Positions 12,472 to 22,600 of a DNA stretch of 64,000 bases are shown here, one piece after another. The notes under the pieces were generated by a model. That model was not told the DNA's origin and made no database searches. It was given only the letters and a program-made list of their open reading frames with translations. Each line of letters opens with the position of its first letter. The first letter of the stretch is position 1. Origin of the DNA: Sympetrum striolatum. Lineage: Eukaryota > Arthropoda > Insecta > Odonata > Libellulidae. A program made the position numbers and the translations under genes. The stretch spans positions 14,446,001 to 14,510,000 of the forward strand of contig OX388348.1 of the NCBI GenBank assembly GCA_947579665.1, written 5' to 3'.

Positions 12472-13360
12472 GTAGGAAGTTTTCATTCAAACATAAAATA
12501 CACCATGGAAATCGAAGAAAACGGCTGCCTTCCATTCCTTGATGTACTCCTCAAACGAGGACCCGACGGCTCTCTAGGACACAGCGTATACCGGAAACCG
12601 ACGCACACCGACCTATATCTGAACGGGAAGAGCCATCATCACCCTTCACAAAGGAGATCAGTTCTATCCACTCTAATTCATCGTGCGCAGGTCATCTCCG
12701 ACCAGGATAATATTTCCAGTGAACTTAAACACCTTAGAACGACCTTCCTTCAAAATGGACATTCGATTAAGGAAGTAAACGGGGCCATTAAAAAGGCCGT
12801 TTCCAGAACTCACAAGGAGTGCAAAGAGGAGGAAGAGAAGCCGACGGCCACCGCCTGCATCCCCTATGTGGCCCCTGTATCGAGAATAATATCAAGAATC
12901 CTCACCAAAAATAATATACGGACAATCCAAAAACCACCAAGAACATTGGGAAGTCTCCTGACGATTGTAAAGGATAAACTACACCTCAGAACGCCGGGAG
13001 TTTACAGTATCCTATGTGAATACGGAGCCGTATATATCGGTGAAACAGCCAGGACTATTGAGACGCGGATTAAGGAGCACGACCGCCACATCAGACTAAA
13101 ACAGCTCGAGAAATCGGCAGTTGATGAGCAGTGTCTTGAGCGAAAACATCAAATAAACTTTGAAGACACCAAAGTTATACGCAAAGCCCCACGTTTTTGG
13201 GACCGACTGATTAAAGAATAAATCGAAATTGAACTAACTGAAAATAACATCAATAGAGATGGAGGATACCCCCTCCACAAGACTTGGAAACCAATTCTCC
13301 GCAAAATCGCAGTGAGCCGCCAGCCAAAAGGAGCTGACCACCGCCGCGGCCAATGAAAAA
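12472..13360 (+). pseudogene. 5'-truncated Penelope-like element: end of reverse transcriptase plus GIY-YIG endonuclease
   Basis: The frame is open from about 12472 (…FHSNIKYT) into the ATG at 12505 and runs to TAA at 13219. Residues 7-62 match the thumb end of Penelope-type reverse transcriptases: CLPFLDVLLKRG, HSVYRKPTHTDLYLN, then SVLSTLIHRA. The linker follows, then the nuclease: GVY at 165-167, YIG at 177-179, R188 and H192, with the family-like HIRLKQLEKSAVDEQCLE. After the stop, the same frame continues with matching sequence (NNINRDGGYPLHKTWKPIL) to about 13360. The TAA is therefore a premature stop and the copy is dead. The catalytic reverse-transcriptase palm is absent, which fits 5' truncation during retrotransposition. 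Confidence 0.88.
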
Positions 13361-14400
13361 ATCTGATGTGGCCAGCACATGACTTTCTCCATATATAAGA
13401 TGTAAATATTTATCTACGACAGTATTTTCGAACTCTATATTCCATCTAAACTTGGAAGATGAGTGATTAATTTATATCATATTATCTTTTATGTCACAAG
13501 CATTATAAATAATGTTTTTCGGGACATGTTCGATGAAAATCGACGAAATGGCCTTTCGTCCCAGGCGCCCACAACGTACATAATCATCAACTTCCGGTTT
13601 ATCAGTATTTCACAAATAACTCCTACACAATCAGTGATACAAAAATATGTTTCATACAAAAGTTATAGTAAATTACAGTTTCTGAATCTTTTTTCTTAAT
13701 AGTTTATACATAAATATAATATTAATGGAGATATTTTGAAAACCGGAAATGAGCTTTGAAAAATGAAGTTCGACTTCCGGTGAACCGATTTACTCCAAAA
13801 ACTAATCAACTCTTTTTTCTCCTACTATAGATAACGAACCAGGAACTCCATAAGCAGACAACGACCACGACGAAGGACCCTACAGAAAGACTAGACACTA
13901 GAAGATATACCAAGGAACTCCATCAAGGAAGAGCAGTACACCAAGGAACAGCCACTACACCAAGAAAAACCTGAAGATATAAACAAAAAGAACAAAATAG
14001 TTTTGCTAGAAGCCCATAAAACCAAAATTTGCTATATGTATAAAACTAACCAACCAATGTAAGGGCCACCTATTTTATATAAATTCAACTGCAACTTATT
14101 ATCTGTCTATGTAATCTTGTAAACCATCCTAACACCCATGTGCTCGCAGCAGGTTATTGTTGGGTTTCCCTGCTGCCCAGGATGAGCACTCCCTCCCAAC
14201 GCCTCCATTCCCCCTGACAAAGCAGCGAGAAAGGAGATGATCCAAATATATGTACATGTAAAAGAATCAATAAAAAACTTTCGAAACTTGAAAATTACTC
14301 GGCACTTCATCCCTGAAGATGACTATGGATAGTCGAAACGTCGGACCCGTTCCTGTCTGTAACCCGGTTGGAAACCCGAGAAAACTTCCTATAAATTGTG
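13361..14400 (+). mobile_element. Penelope-like element 3' region with conserved-looking terminal motif
   Basis: The sequence downstream of the coding remnant runs through an A/C-rich stretch (13840-14000) to a short structured motif at 14316-14348. That motif is CTGAAGA, a 5-bp hairpin GACTA-TGGA-TAGTC, then GAAACGTCGG. Similar GAAACGTCGG-ended motifs are known downstream of Penelope-type elements. CTGANGA plus stem plus GAAA also resembles a hammerhead core, but one extra base breaks the expected junction. The 3' boundary near 14400 is my estimate. A minus-strand frame at 14107-14310 is a shadow. Confidence 0.5.
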
Positions 14401-17400
14401 ATGTTTACATTTCAATATTTTCTTGAGGCCTTTTTCGCCATAAACTTTAGCAATTACTCAATATAAATGCAATACGTGTAGGTACACCTATAAGAAGTCT
14501 TAGTTTAGGTATTTAGGAGGAATAGGTAGCGGAAAGTAAAAAAACAGTGCACTAAGATACTCGTAGAATCCCTACAGGCAGAGAATGACAATGGGAAATG
14601 TGGTTCAATACTATGAATATTACTCGCACAATTGAAATTTAAACCACTTTATGAGACGGAAGGGAAAGCTTTCTTTCGGAGCGGCAGCATTTTGAGTGGA
14701 AAACTTCTGCTGTCCCCAGCTTTGTAAAATTTCCTAATTACTTTCACGTGTCACCACGTGACAGGCACTGTCATCCCAGCAAGCTTGATTTCATTGGCAT
14801 ATGAACCTGTTGGTAAAAGCTGTAATTATTCTCTCCGTCACGTGGTCAAATATTCAAGGATCAATATTTCTCGTCACGGACTTCGTGATATTTGTCAGAG
14901 GCTCGTGATAATTGAAGGAAGTTGTAACTTTACGTATTACATCGACGCAGTTATGTTTACAGCTTTCTGCGCGCACGCAAGCTTTAACGCTCGGCGCCGG
15001 TCGTATTAAGCAAATTCAATTTCCAGCCTGTTATTCTATCGCCGCCTCATTACGTGTTTCGGCAAAGGAAAATCAACAGTACGCGGCGATTGATTGCAAT
15101 GGACCATTGAGCTCTGGAAGCAGACGATCTCTCAGCCAATCACGGAGTTTATTTGGCTAAAAATTTGAGCGGCTTCCAAAGCCCTATGCTTCCCGGATCC
15201 AAGGAATAGGCCAACAAATGCGACGTCATAATTGTTGATTGTTTTGGGGCTTCATGAGGAAACTGGCGGGCGCTAAAGTACCGTTAGACGCAGTGCCATT
15301 TAACGCGTAATTACATGCGATGAATTGAAATTCAAAGGAGGATAATTAGAATAGATTCTAAATAAGTTTAGCCAGGCCTCTTGAGGTGAAAAGTTGGATT
15401 TTGGGGTAATGCAGGTATAAGAAAAGCAAACGCGAACTTTACGTTTTCACAATGTTACAATTGCTAACTTTTCAAGTTTATTCCTCAACCAATTAACTAA
15501 AAACTCATATAATTTCTTCCACAAGAACCGATATAAATAACCTGTAAATTTCAAAGAAAATGTGTGAGATTTCGTGGGAAAGTTAAACTAGAGATTTCTT
15601 TTTTAAACTATACAAAATTCTTTCTGCAGTATTTTGGAACAAAACCTATCAAAATTCTAATAAAAATATTAAGTTTTACAGACAGTCTTTTTAATAGGAG
15701 AATTATACATCAAATTTACGGTAAGAGCATGCAAGAATATTTCTCTTCTTGAAAATCACTTTACCAAACACCTATGTATACTGTCAGTTGACAAAATATA
15801 CAATGAAGATTTATAACAATGTCTATTGTGATTATTTGTTAGATTAAAATTTTGTGTCCATACAAGCGCATCCAAAAAATGTGTCTAATCCACTCCCAAT
15901 TCCGATAGATTGCTTGTAATTTTCGTTAGCAGAGATATTGCTATAGACTCCAATCTTTGCCCCGAGGAGGAAGATTTCCGGAAAGCATTTCTGGAAAGAA
16001 TCACCAACCTCTCATTAAAGATATATGATCTTAATCCTGCATGAGCGAAAGGAGCGGAAAATACTCGTATTTTCTCAAAACGTCATTAAATCTCCCAGAT
16101 GATGGCCCATTCACCAATATCCAGCCCTCTCAAAAACTGACTAAGGTCAACGCTTACGGGATTGATATCGCACGCCGATATACCTCATCAATCGACCGAT
16201 ACTCGGAGAAAGAGATCATAAACCGCGCGTGCGCAATAGACCCGTAAACTAGGTCTTATATGCTACAAAGGTAGTTGTTTCCCGCTGCCAAAAGAGGTGT
16301 GAAAGAGTCGTAAATGTTCTTATCCCATTGACGCGCTGACAGAGTGCCTTTCTCTACGCATCATCTTTCCCGTAGCATGAGACCGAGGTATTGAGTGCGG
16401 AACGTAAAACTCATATATCCTCCTAACCTCTTCAACTTTCCTCCTGCGCACATATCCCAACCAAAACCCTCTCCAATGACTCTCCCTTTCTTCTTAATCT
16501 TTCCCTCTTCGCCTTTATCTTTCCCTTCTTTATTTTCTTCCCTTTCACACGTTCCTGCGATCTATCCCGACCCCTCCCTCCTTCGCATCTTTCATTATCG
16601 CCTCCGAAACTTGCTTCTTTCGCTTCTTAATTCTCCGCACAGTTTGTTTTGGCCTCCTTTCTCGCTTTATCTCTCTCATAATTATTTCGTGTATCATCCA
16701 GTTCCCATTGTTCGCTGTGTTAAATTCTCTCTCTTCGTCCCGGATTATCTCGTCCTTCATCTCCTTTGTTTTTTTTGAGGTTTCTTAGTGTAATACTGCG
16801 ACCAGCCTTTTATTGGTGGAGTGTACCTTTCCTGAAAATTCTCCTTTGAAATATTTTTCATTTGTAGATATATGGGCCTACTCTAAGCTTGCCTTTAGTT
16901 TCCCGTAGATGTATCATTATCCTCGAACTCCATACAAAATAATCGCGACGTGAAAGATTTGGTTGGTTTGAAATAAGGACGTTAGTAATCTGAATTGAAT
17001 TGGAAAGTTACAATGACAACGATGTGGAAAAATATAGATTCGTGAAAATATTTCAATTTCTGTAAATTTTTCTTTCCCAACATTAGCGAAATAACCAATT
17101 ACGCACTCTATATGAAAAGTATACCATATTTATTTTTTATTACTGTCCTCTTTGTGGCACTCTTTCACGATTAATATTCAATATGCTATGGGCATAAGAT
17201 AAATTATAAATGAAATAAATAATTTTATTGCTAGCACAAACTAAACATCTACGATGTTTAACATTAGATCAGTATATTTGAATTGGAAACATATTCTCGT
17301 GAACTTAGGTCGACAGAATATATTTTAATTAGTTTATCAAGTTTTCAATCTTCTCAAACATTTTTACAAATTGTTTTATCTTGTTTGAGAGCAAGTAGTT

Positions 17401-18560
17401 GCATGAACGTTTCTAAGAAGTAAGATTTCGTACCATAGTTCACTGTCAACGTATTCTTTCAACATTTCCCTTCAATGTATCATCCATTGCCTCCCCTGAA
17501 ACTCTTTCTCTTACCTTTCTCGGGCCTCGACATCTTTTCCTCCAAGTCTTAAATTCTGAATGATTTCTCATCGTATTCTCTCTTCGCTTTCTTCCGTGTC
17601 ACGTTCACTTCCAACTCACTTAATCTGCACCTTTCTTCATCCAATTTCCCATCTCTTATACTTCTTCAATGTTTATCTCCCACACCACATTCCTTACTTC
17701 CTTTCATAGTTTCTTATCTGTATTCCACTCCAGGAGGGAAAATAAAAAAGGACCCGGGTCTCATTTTCGAGCAAAGTTTGTCTATCTCTGTAATTTCCAT
17801 TTATCTTTCGCCAAACTTCAAGGTTTCCTAGTTTCTCTTTCTCTCCTTGTCTTTTTGGAATCGTTCTTACTCAATTTCTCTCCCCGCGTTTATTCGATTC
17901 ATGAATGATCCATGAATTTTCCTTGTTCTTTGTATTCTTCAAACTGATTTTTTTCTTCTTGTACCGATTTAAATATATACTAAATATTTAAAAGGCAAAA
18001 GAGGGACCAACTTTTTCGTCACTTGGAAATGAAACTTTAATGTTGAAATATGTCGTGTGCCCTCTATTAAGTGTGTAATTTGTTTAGTTATTAAAAAAAG
18101 GAATTAGTTTCCTTCGGTAAAGTTGTTCCTATTTTTTCTTTCGTCATGGATTACCACAAAGTAACTCGTCATTCGGTTGATTTTATTATAAATATGCAAT
18201 ATTACGGTTTGCCTCTACACATTTTCTTCAACCATTTGACAACTTGGAGTGCACACCTGAAAATGTTTTTCCATTTTTTACTTTCGTCCTAGTACCACTG
18301 AAATTTTCATTTCGTACCTCTCACTTCCCTCCTCTTCTTGTGGAAATATTTCATCTATTATTCACTCTCTATGCTTTCACCAAATTTAATCCCACTTTCA
18401 TTCACTTTTCCTCTTCAACTATTTACAATGCTCTCCTGACTTTAAGAGAACGTCATCTTATTCCTTATTTCCTCCCAAGTCTAGCTTCTCTTGGCATTGC
18501 GTTCGTTCTCTTTCACGTTGATATTCCATGCGATGGCATTTTACTATATTCGTCCGGAAG
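14401..18560. other. noncoding stretch with an E-box cluster and pyrimidine-rich tracts
   Basis: From about 14690 to 15320 the sequence is GC-richer and contains three CACGTG palindromes (14745-14750, 14755-14760, 14839-14844). From 15330 to 16300 it is ordinary AT-rich sequence. Strongly pyrimidine-rich plus-strand tracts cover about 16395-16780, 17460-17920 and 18240-18540. The open frames there (such as 127 codons at 16395-16778) are low-complexity Leu/Ser/Pro/Phe strings and are not supported as genes. Confidence 0.5.
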
Positions 18561-18566
18561 TCCGGA

Positions 18567-18609
18567 ATAAAGCATCAAGTAAGTAAAGATTACTTACTTG
18601 ATGCTTTAT
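18567..18609. repeat. near-perfect palindrome, 20-bp arms with 3-nt loop
   Basis: The arm from 18567 (ataaagcatcaagtaagtaa) and its exact reverse complement at 18590-18609 are separated only by aga. It could be a small foldback element or a fold-back duplication. Confidence 0.85.
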
Positions 18610-18750
18610 CTGCTCTTGTCTACAAGTTTGATCTTGATTATCCTTAACTCTTGTTTGATGTATATAATCTATACTTAGCCTCTTACGTACTTGGAGTGTA
18701 CATACACGCAATTTCATGTTCCAAATTCCACGCACACAAGATATTGAAAG

Positions 18751-18815
18751 GCAAACTACCTCACTCCTCACCTTGTCTAGTAAGCCCCATTACTCACTAC
18801 TAGCTCTTAGTTGCG
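18751..18815 (+). repeat. dispersed repeat, copy 1 (plus orientation)
   Basis: The core CTCCTCACCTTGTCTAGTAA then GCCCCATTAC recurs at 22555-22600 (reverse orientation) and 54217-54280. Copies 1 and 3 align over about 65 bp from GCAAACTA to TAGCTCTT. The family is unknown to me. Confidence 0.7.
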
Positions 18816-19086
18816 AATTCTCCTGGGGATGAGCTTCCAATCGGCATTACAGCTGATCACAAAGGATTTTAATGCAACTAAACGGTTTTTAAGTGTACCA
18901 TAATGCATACGTAATATGTACAGACAGTTATGAGATATAATGATACGGTTTAACTGAGCATCGAGTTCATCGAATTTATCTCCTCCTAAATCGAGAGTAA
19001 TTATCGTTAGATGCTCCATTTTAATCTTTAAAAGTTTTTCATTCTCACCTGTGACTGACATGGTAATGTATTTAGTGATGTTAATT

Positions 19087-19250
19087 TTACCTAAAGGGTT
19101 TTATCTGCAATGGTATGATTTTTACGATATTTATACATTTCTATGCGTCGTTATAACTCCTCCCATTAGACTTAACTGGCTCTGCAGCTATGTAAATATT
19201 ATATTTACGTTAAATTTATGATACAAATGTTCTTCTTGCTCAAAGATAAA
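19087..19250 (+). repeat. old tandem duplication, unit A (about 165 bp)
   Basis: It aligns with 19253-19410 through shared words in the same order: AAAGG-TTT, CAATG, TTTACG-TATTTATACATTT, CTCTGCAGC, GTAATATTA-like, then TTCTTCTT. I estimate roughly 70% identity by eye. No open frame spans the units. Confidence 0.6.
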
Positions 19251-19252
19251 TT

Positions 19253-19410
19253 GTTCTAAAAGGTTTGTTTCCACAATGCTAAAATGTTTACGTTATTTAT
19301 ACATTTTCTACATAGTTGGAACGCTACTACCTGACGTCACTGACTCTGCAGCACTCGGTAATATTACATATATACATCATGTAGGCTACACATTTTCTTC
19401 TTATCATTCT
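19253..19410 (+). repeat. old tandem duplication, unit B (about 165 bp)
   Basis: This is the diverged partner of 19087-19250, in direct orientation and immediately adjacent. The unit length is near that of a nucleosome repeat, like the second duplication at 42.6-42.9 kb, although the two pairs do not look related to each other. Confidence 0.6.
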
Positions 19411-20330
19411 CTTGATTACATTTCGTGTTCCTCTTCATTCCCTTAGCTGCTTCTCACTCTATCTAATTTCATTCTAGACTAGCCTTCTCTCCTTTCCCCA
19501 ACGCTTCAGTTTGTGTACCTTCTTCCCTCATCTTTATCAGCTACTTTCTCTTCCTCTCTCTTCTTGCCTTTCCTTCTACACTCTCCCCTTAATATTTCTC
19601 GTCCCAACGCCTACTGAAGACGACGGTTATCGACTACTCTTCAGAATGACGTAATTGCATGAATCCAAGTGAGCGTGCCGTGCTGACCACTCGGTTACGG
19701 GAAATATTTTGCGCTGACAACATCTTTTCGGTGAAAAAAAATAAGGCGGTGGTGTAAAAAAAGGGAATCGGCGAGGATGTTGGGATCCGAAGTTTGGAAG
19801 GAGTGCTTGGAGAGTAACCAAGGGGAGGAAATCCAAGATGGCCGACAAGGTACTGAAAAGAGGAGCTGTTTGAGATGTGATAAATGACAGAAGATATTAG
19901 GGACTATGATATGAAAAAGTATATGGGATAAATAACGCGTTTTCGCGGGGCTATTTCAAGGAGGTATTTTCGCGGACGTATTGGCGCGGATTATATCTTA
20001 GATGTTCTTTTACGCCCTCGGTCTTCTACACACGTTTGCACAAAATATTTGCTACGCACATTGGGGTTGGGATATTGAGAGAAGTGCTGTGACGCGTAGT
20101 TTTATGTACCGCGAGATTCTCGTGAAATTCGATAGCCCTTGGGCAAAGGAGAAGTTGTTTTCCTGTTCCTGGTATCCATGTACGGTATCCCAGGGAAGTA
20201 ATGATGTTTTTTTCGGATTTTAATACAACATACATAAGTATTTTTTGCTTACATTTCATTTTAGAAACATTTTCTCTCTTGTTTTCCCTGTTCTGATTGC
20301 CCCCAGAATCATCCTTTGTATAAACTTGAA

Positions 20331-20361
<31 letters not shown>

Positions 20362-22550
20362 TAATTTGATCAAGCTTCGAAATATTGTCACTTGTTCCAT
20401 TGTCAAATGATGAGTTTTTCATAAAAAAGCAAAACAAGTCTTCATTCAATGTTTTAGAATTTCAGTCACCAATTTGCAAACATCTTAATTTAAAATTAGG
20501 TTGATATTCGCCTCTGGAAAGAGACGCATTTCTTTCCATGATGTGATTAACGCGTGTTAGTAAATTTCTGGCTCGTACGTTGAGAATAACGAGAGGTATG
20601 TCGTATGTCTTTGCCGTAGAGAAGAATCGTTAAGTCGGATTTTTTTTCTTAGAGATCACACGAAAAAAATGTATTTTAACTGTACAATGTCAATTTAAAA
20701 AAGGAGAACTGAGTGTCAACTATTTTCCTTCTAAGCCGTTAAAGGTTAGTCATCTATGAAACATCGTCATGCCCTTCCCGGCTGAGAGCTTTTAGAAGTT
20801 GGGAAGAAAGAGAAAATAGTGTGTGTTTCATACCCGCTAGTGTGAACCTTTCTAATTGCTCCCTTCTCTTTAAGGTTTTTGAATGCCTTGGTTACGCAGT
20901 ATTTTTATTCAGTACTCTTATAACGGGCATGTTTAAATGGCATTATACTATCGTAAGTTACAAAGTCTTCTTTCGTAATGGATTCGCTTCATTATTAGCA
21001 AAAATGACGGTTTGTCTCAGAACCAATTTTACAGCTACATTCCCTCCCTGACTCATCCTTACCGGAAGATCGGGCTTCCATCAGGATTGAAGCTGCCGTA
21101 GAACAACCAAAAGTGGTCGTGCCACCAATTAGACCAGTGGTGGGCAACCTATGGCTTCTTAGGGGCACACGAAAATGTTTCGTCCCGTAGCTTTCGTCCC
21201 TTTGCCTAATACAAATGTACGTACTATGTGATTCTTTTTCTGTCAGTCTCGTTGATGAGAGAGTATGTGAGTGAGAGTAATATATAAAATATACCACCAA
21301 GATTAATGCAGCAATTGAATTTATCCTTGATTTTGATCACCGAAAGACAATCAACTTATACTCTCAGTGTATTTATATTTCTTCCCCCTCAAGGACATCT
21401 TCATAGGCTAAATAAAATAATTTGTTTTTATACTCCCGATAAGGTCCTTGTGGAGGACAAAATGTGTATTGGGAATTTAAATTCTCAGATATTTGTTTTT
21501 TTTTGCAGCAAGTTAGAACCGACATGAAAATTCTTTCTTGGGAATTTTTCTTGGTGCAAGACACTTCCGTGCAAAGTCACCTTTCACCTTTCCTCGCGGC
21601 TATTTTTCCTGCACTCAGGCTTTTCGAGTAAATCATTAAAAATAGTCGGTTTCATATAGCAAATGAAACTTTTAACTGACAATACCTCTTACTTTCGATA
21701 TTATTTTTTATTCCTATCGATTATATGGATTTATATCGATATCTTTTATAATTTTATCTTTTTTTATTATATTTTTAAATATGTATCGATTTATCTTATC
21801 AATTTTTCGATTCTCAACTCGATACCCATCCACTTCAATGCTGGCTCATGTTGGTTGTTTCAATCTTAAAGAAAAGCGTGGTTGATTAAGACATAGTTAA
21901 AACCCTAAATTGTATTCGAAGAATCGATCTATGCATAAAATAAGCTTCGAGTAAATACTCCATAATCTTAATTGCATTCTAATTCGACATCCTCAATTTA
22001 TCGCGACCACAGAGTATACATTGATCCATCTAACTATAACTACACCGCTCATTTCAACGCTCACCATTTCAACGCTCGCATTTTCCCTGATCTCGATACT
22101 TTCTCCGAGTGAAAAGTGAGAGCTCTCACACCGAGCTCATCCACATTCGGGATCAATGCGTACCCCTGCTGATTGCTTTGTTGTTCCTACCATCTCGCAT
22201 TCTTGCCTTCTATTGTTTTTACCGACAAACCACCGACCGAAGCCTCCCTCTTAGGCCGCGTATTTCCCTTGGACCTCCTCTTTGTTTCCCTCTCTCCCTT
22301 TCACCTCTCCGCCACCTTTCACTTCTCCCCTCCTTTCACCCCCTTCTCCTCCTTTTTCATCTGTATCACCCGATCCTATCATGCGCGCTAGAAAATGTCC
22401 GTGGTGTTGGACGTCATTGGATTGCGAAATCCTTTACTCTTGATATTATAGCAATATCTTGTGCTACATATTTTACTCTTTAGATCTTTAAAGTATTTAA
22501 CTCTGAGGCATGTTTGAGCCACTCCTCCACCATTAGTAGAGAAAAACCTT
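19411..22550. other. noncoding stretch with AT microsatellite
   Basis: An (AT) run lies at 20331-20358. CT-biased sequence lies at 19410-19610 and 22160-22385. At about 21135 the words CAGTGGTGGGCAACC resemble a hAT-type terminal repeat, but no partner end is visible. No exon is supported; the frame of 126 codons around 20026-20406 on the minus strand reads through the AT repeat. Confidence 0.45.
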
Positions 22551-22554
22551 GAAG

Positions 22555-22600
22555 AAGTAATGGGGCTTACTAGGCATGGTGAGGAGTAAGGTATTTTGCC
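22555..22600 (-). repeat. dispersed repeat, copy 2 (minus orientation)
   Basis: Read on the minus strand this gives ACTCCTCACCATGCCTAGTA then AGCCCCATTAC. It differs from the copy at 18751-18815 by only two substitutions over the core. Confidence 0.7.

Noticed and set aside
16395..16778. 127-codon open frame
   Set aside because: Low-complexity Leu/Ser/Pro/Phe translation of a pyrimidine-rich tract, with no domain or start context.
21130..21160. CAGTGGTGGGCAACC as a hAT-type terminal repeat
   Set aside because: No inverted partner or 8-bp target duplication found nearby.
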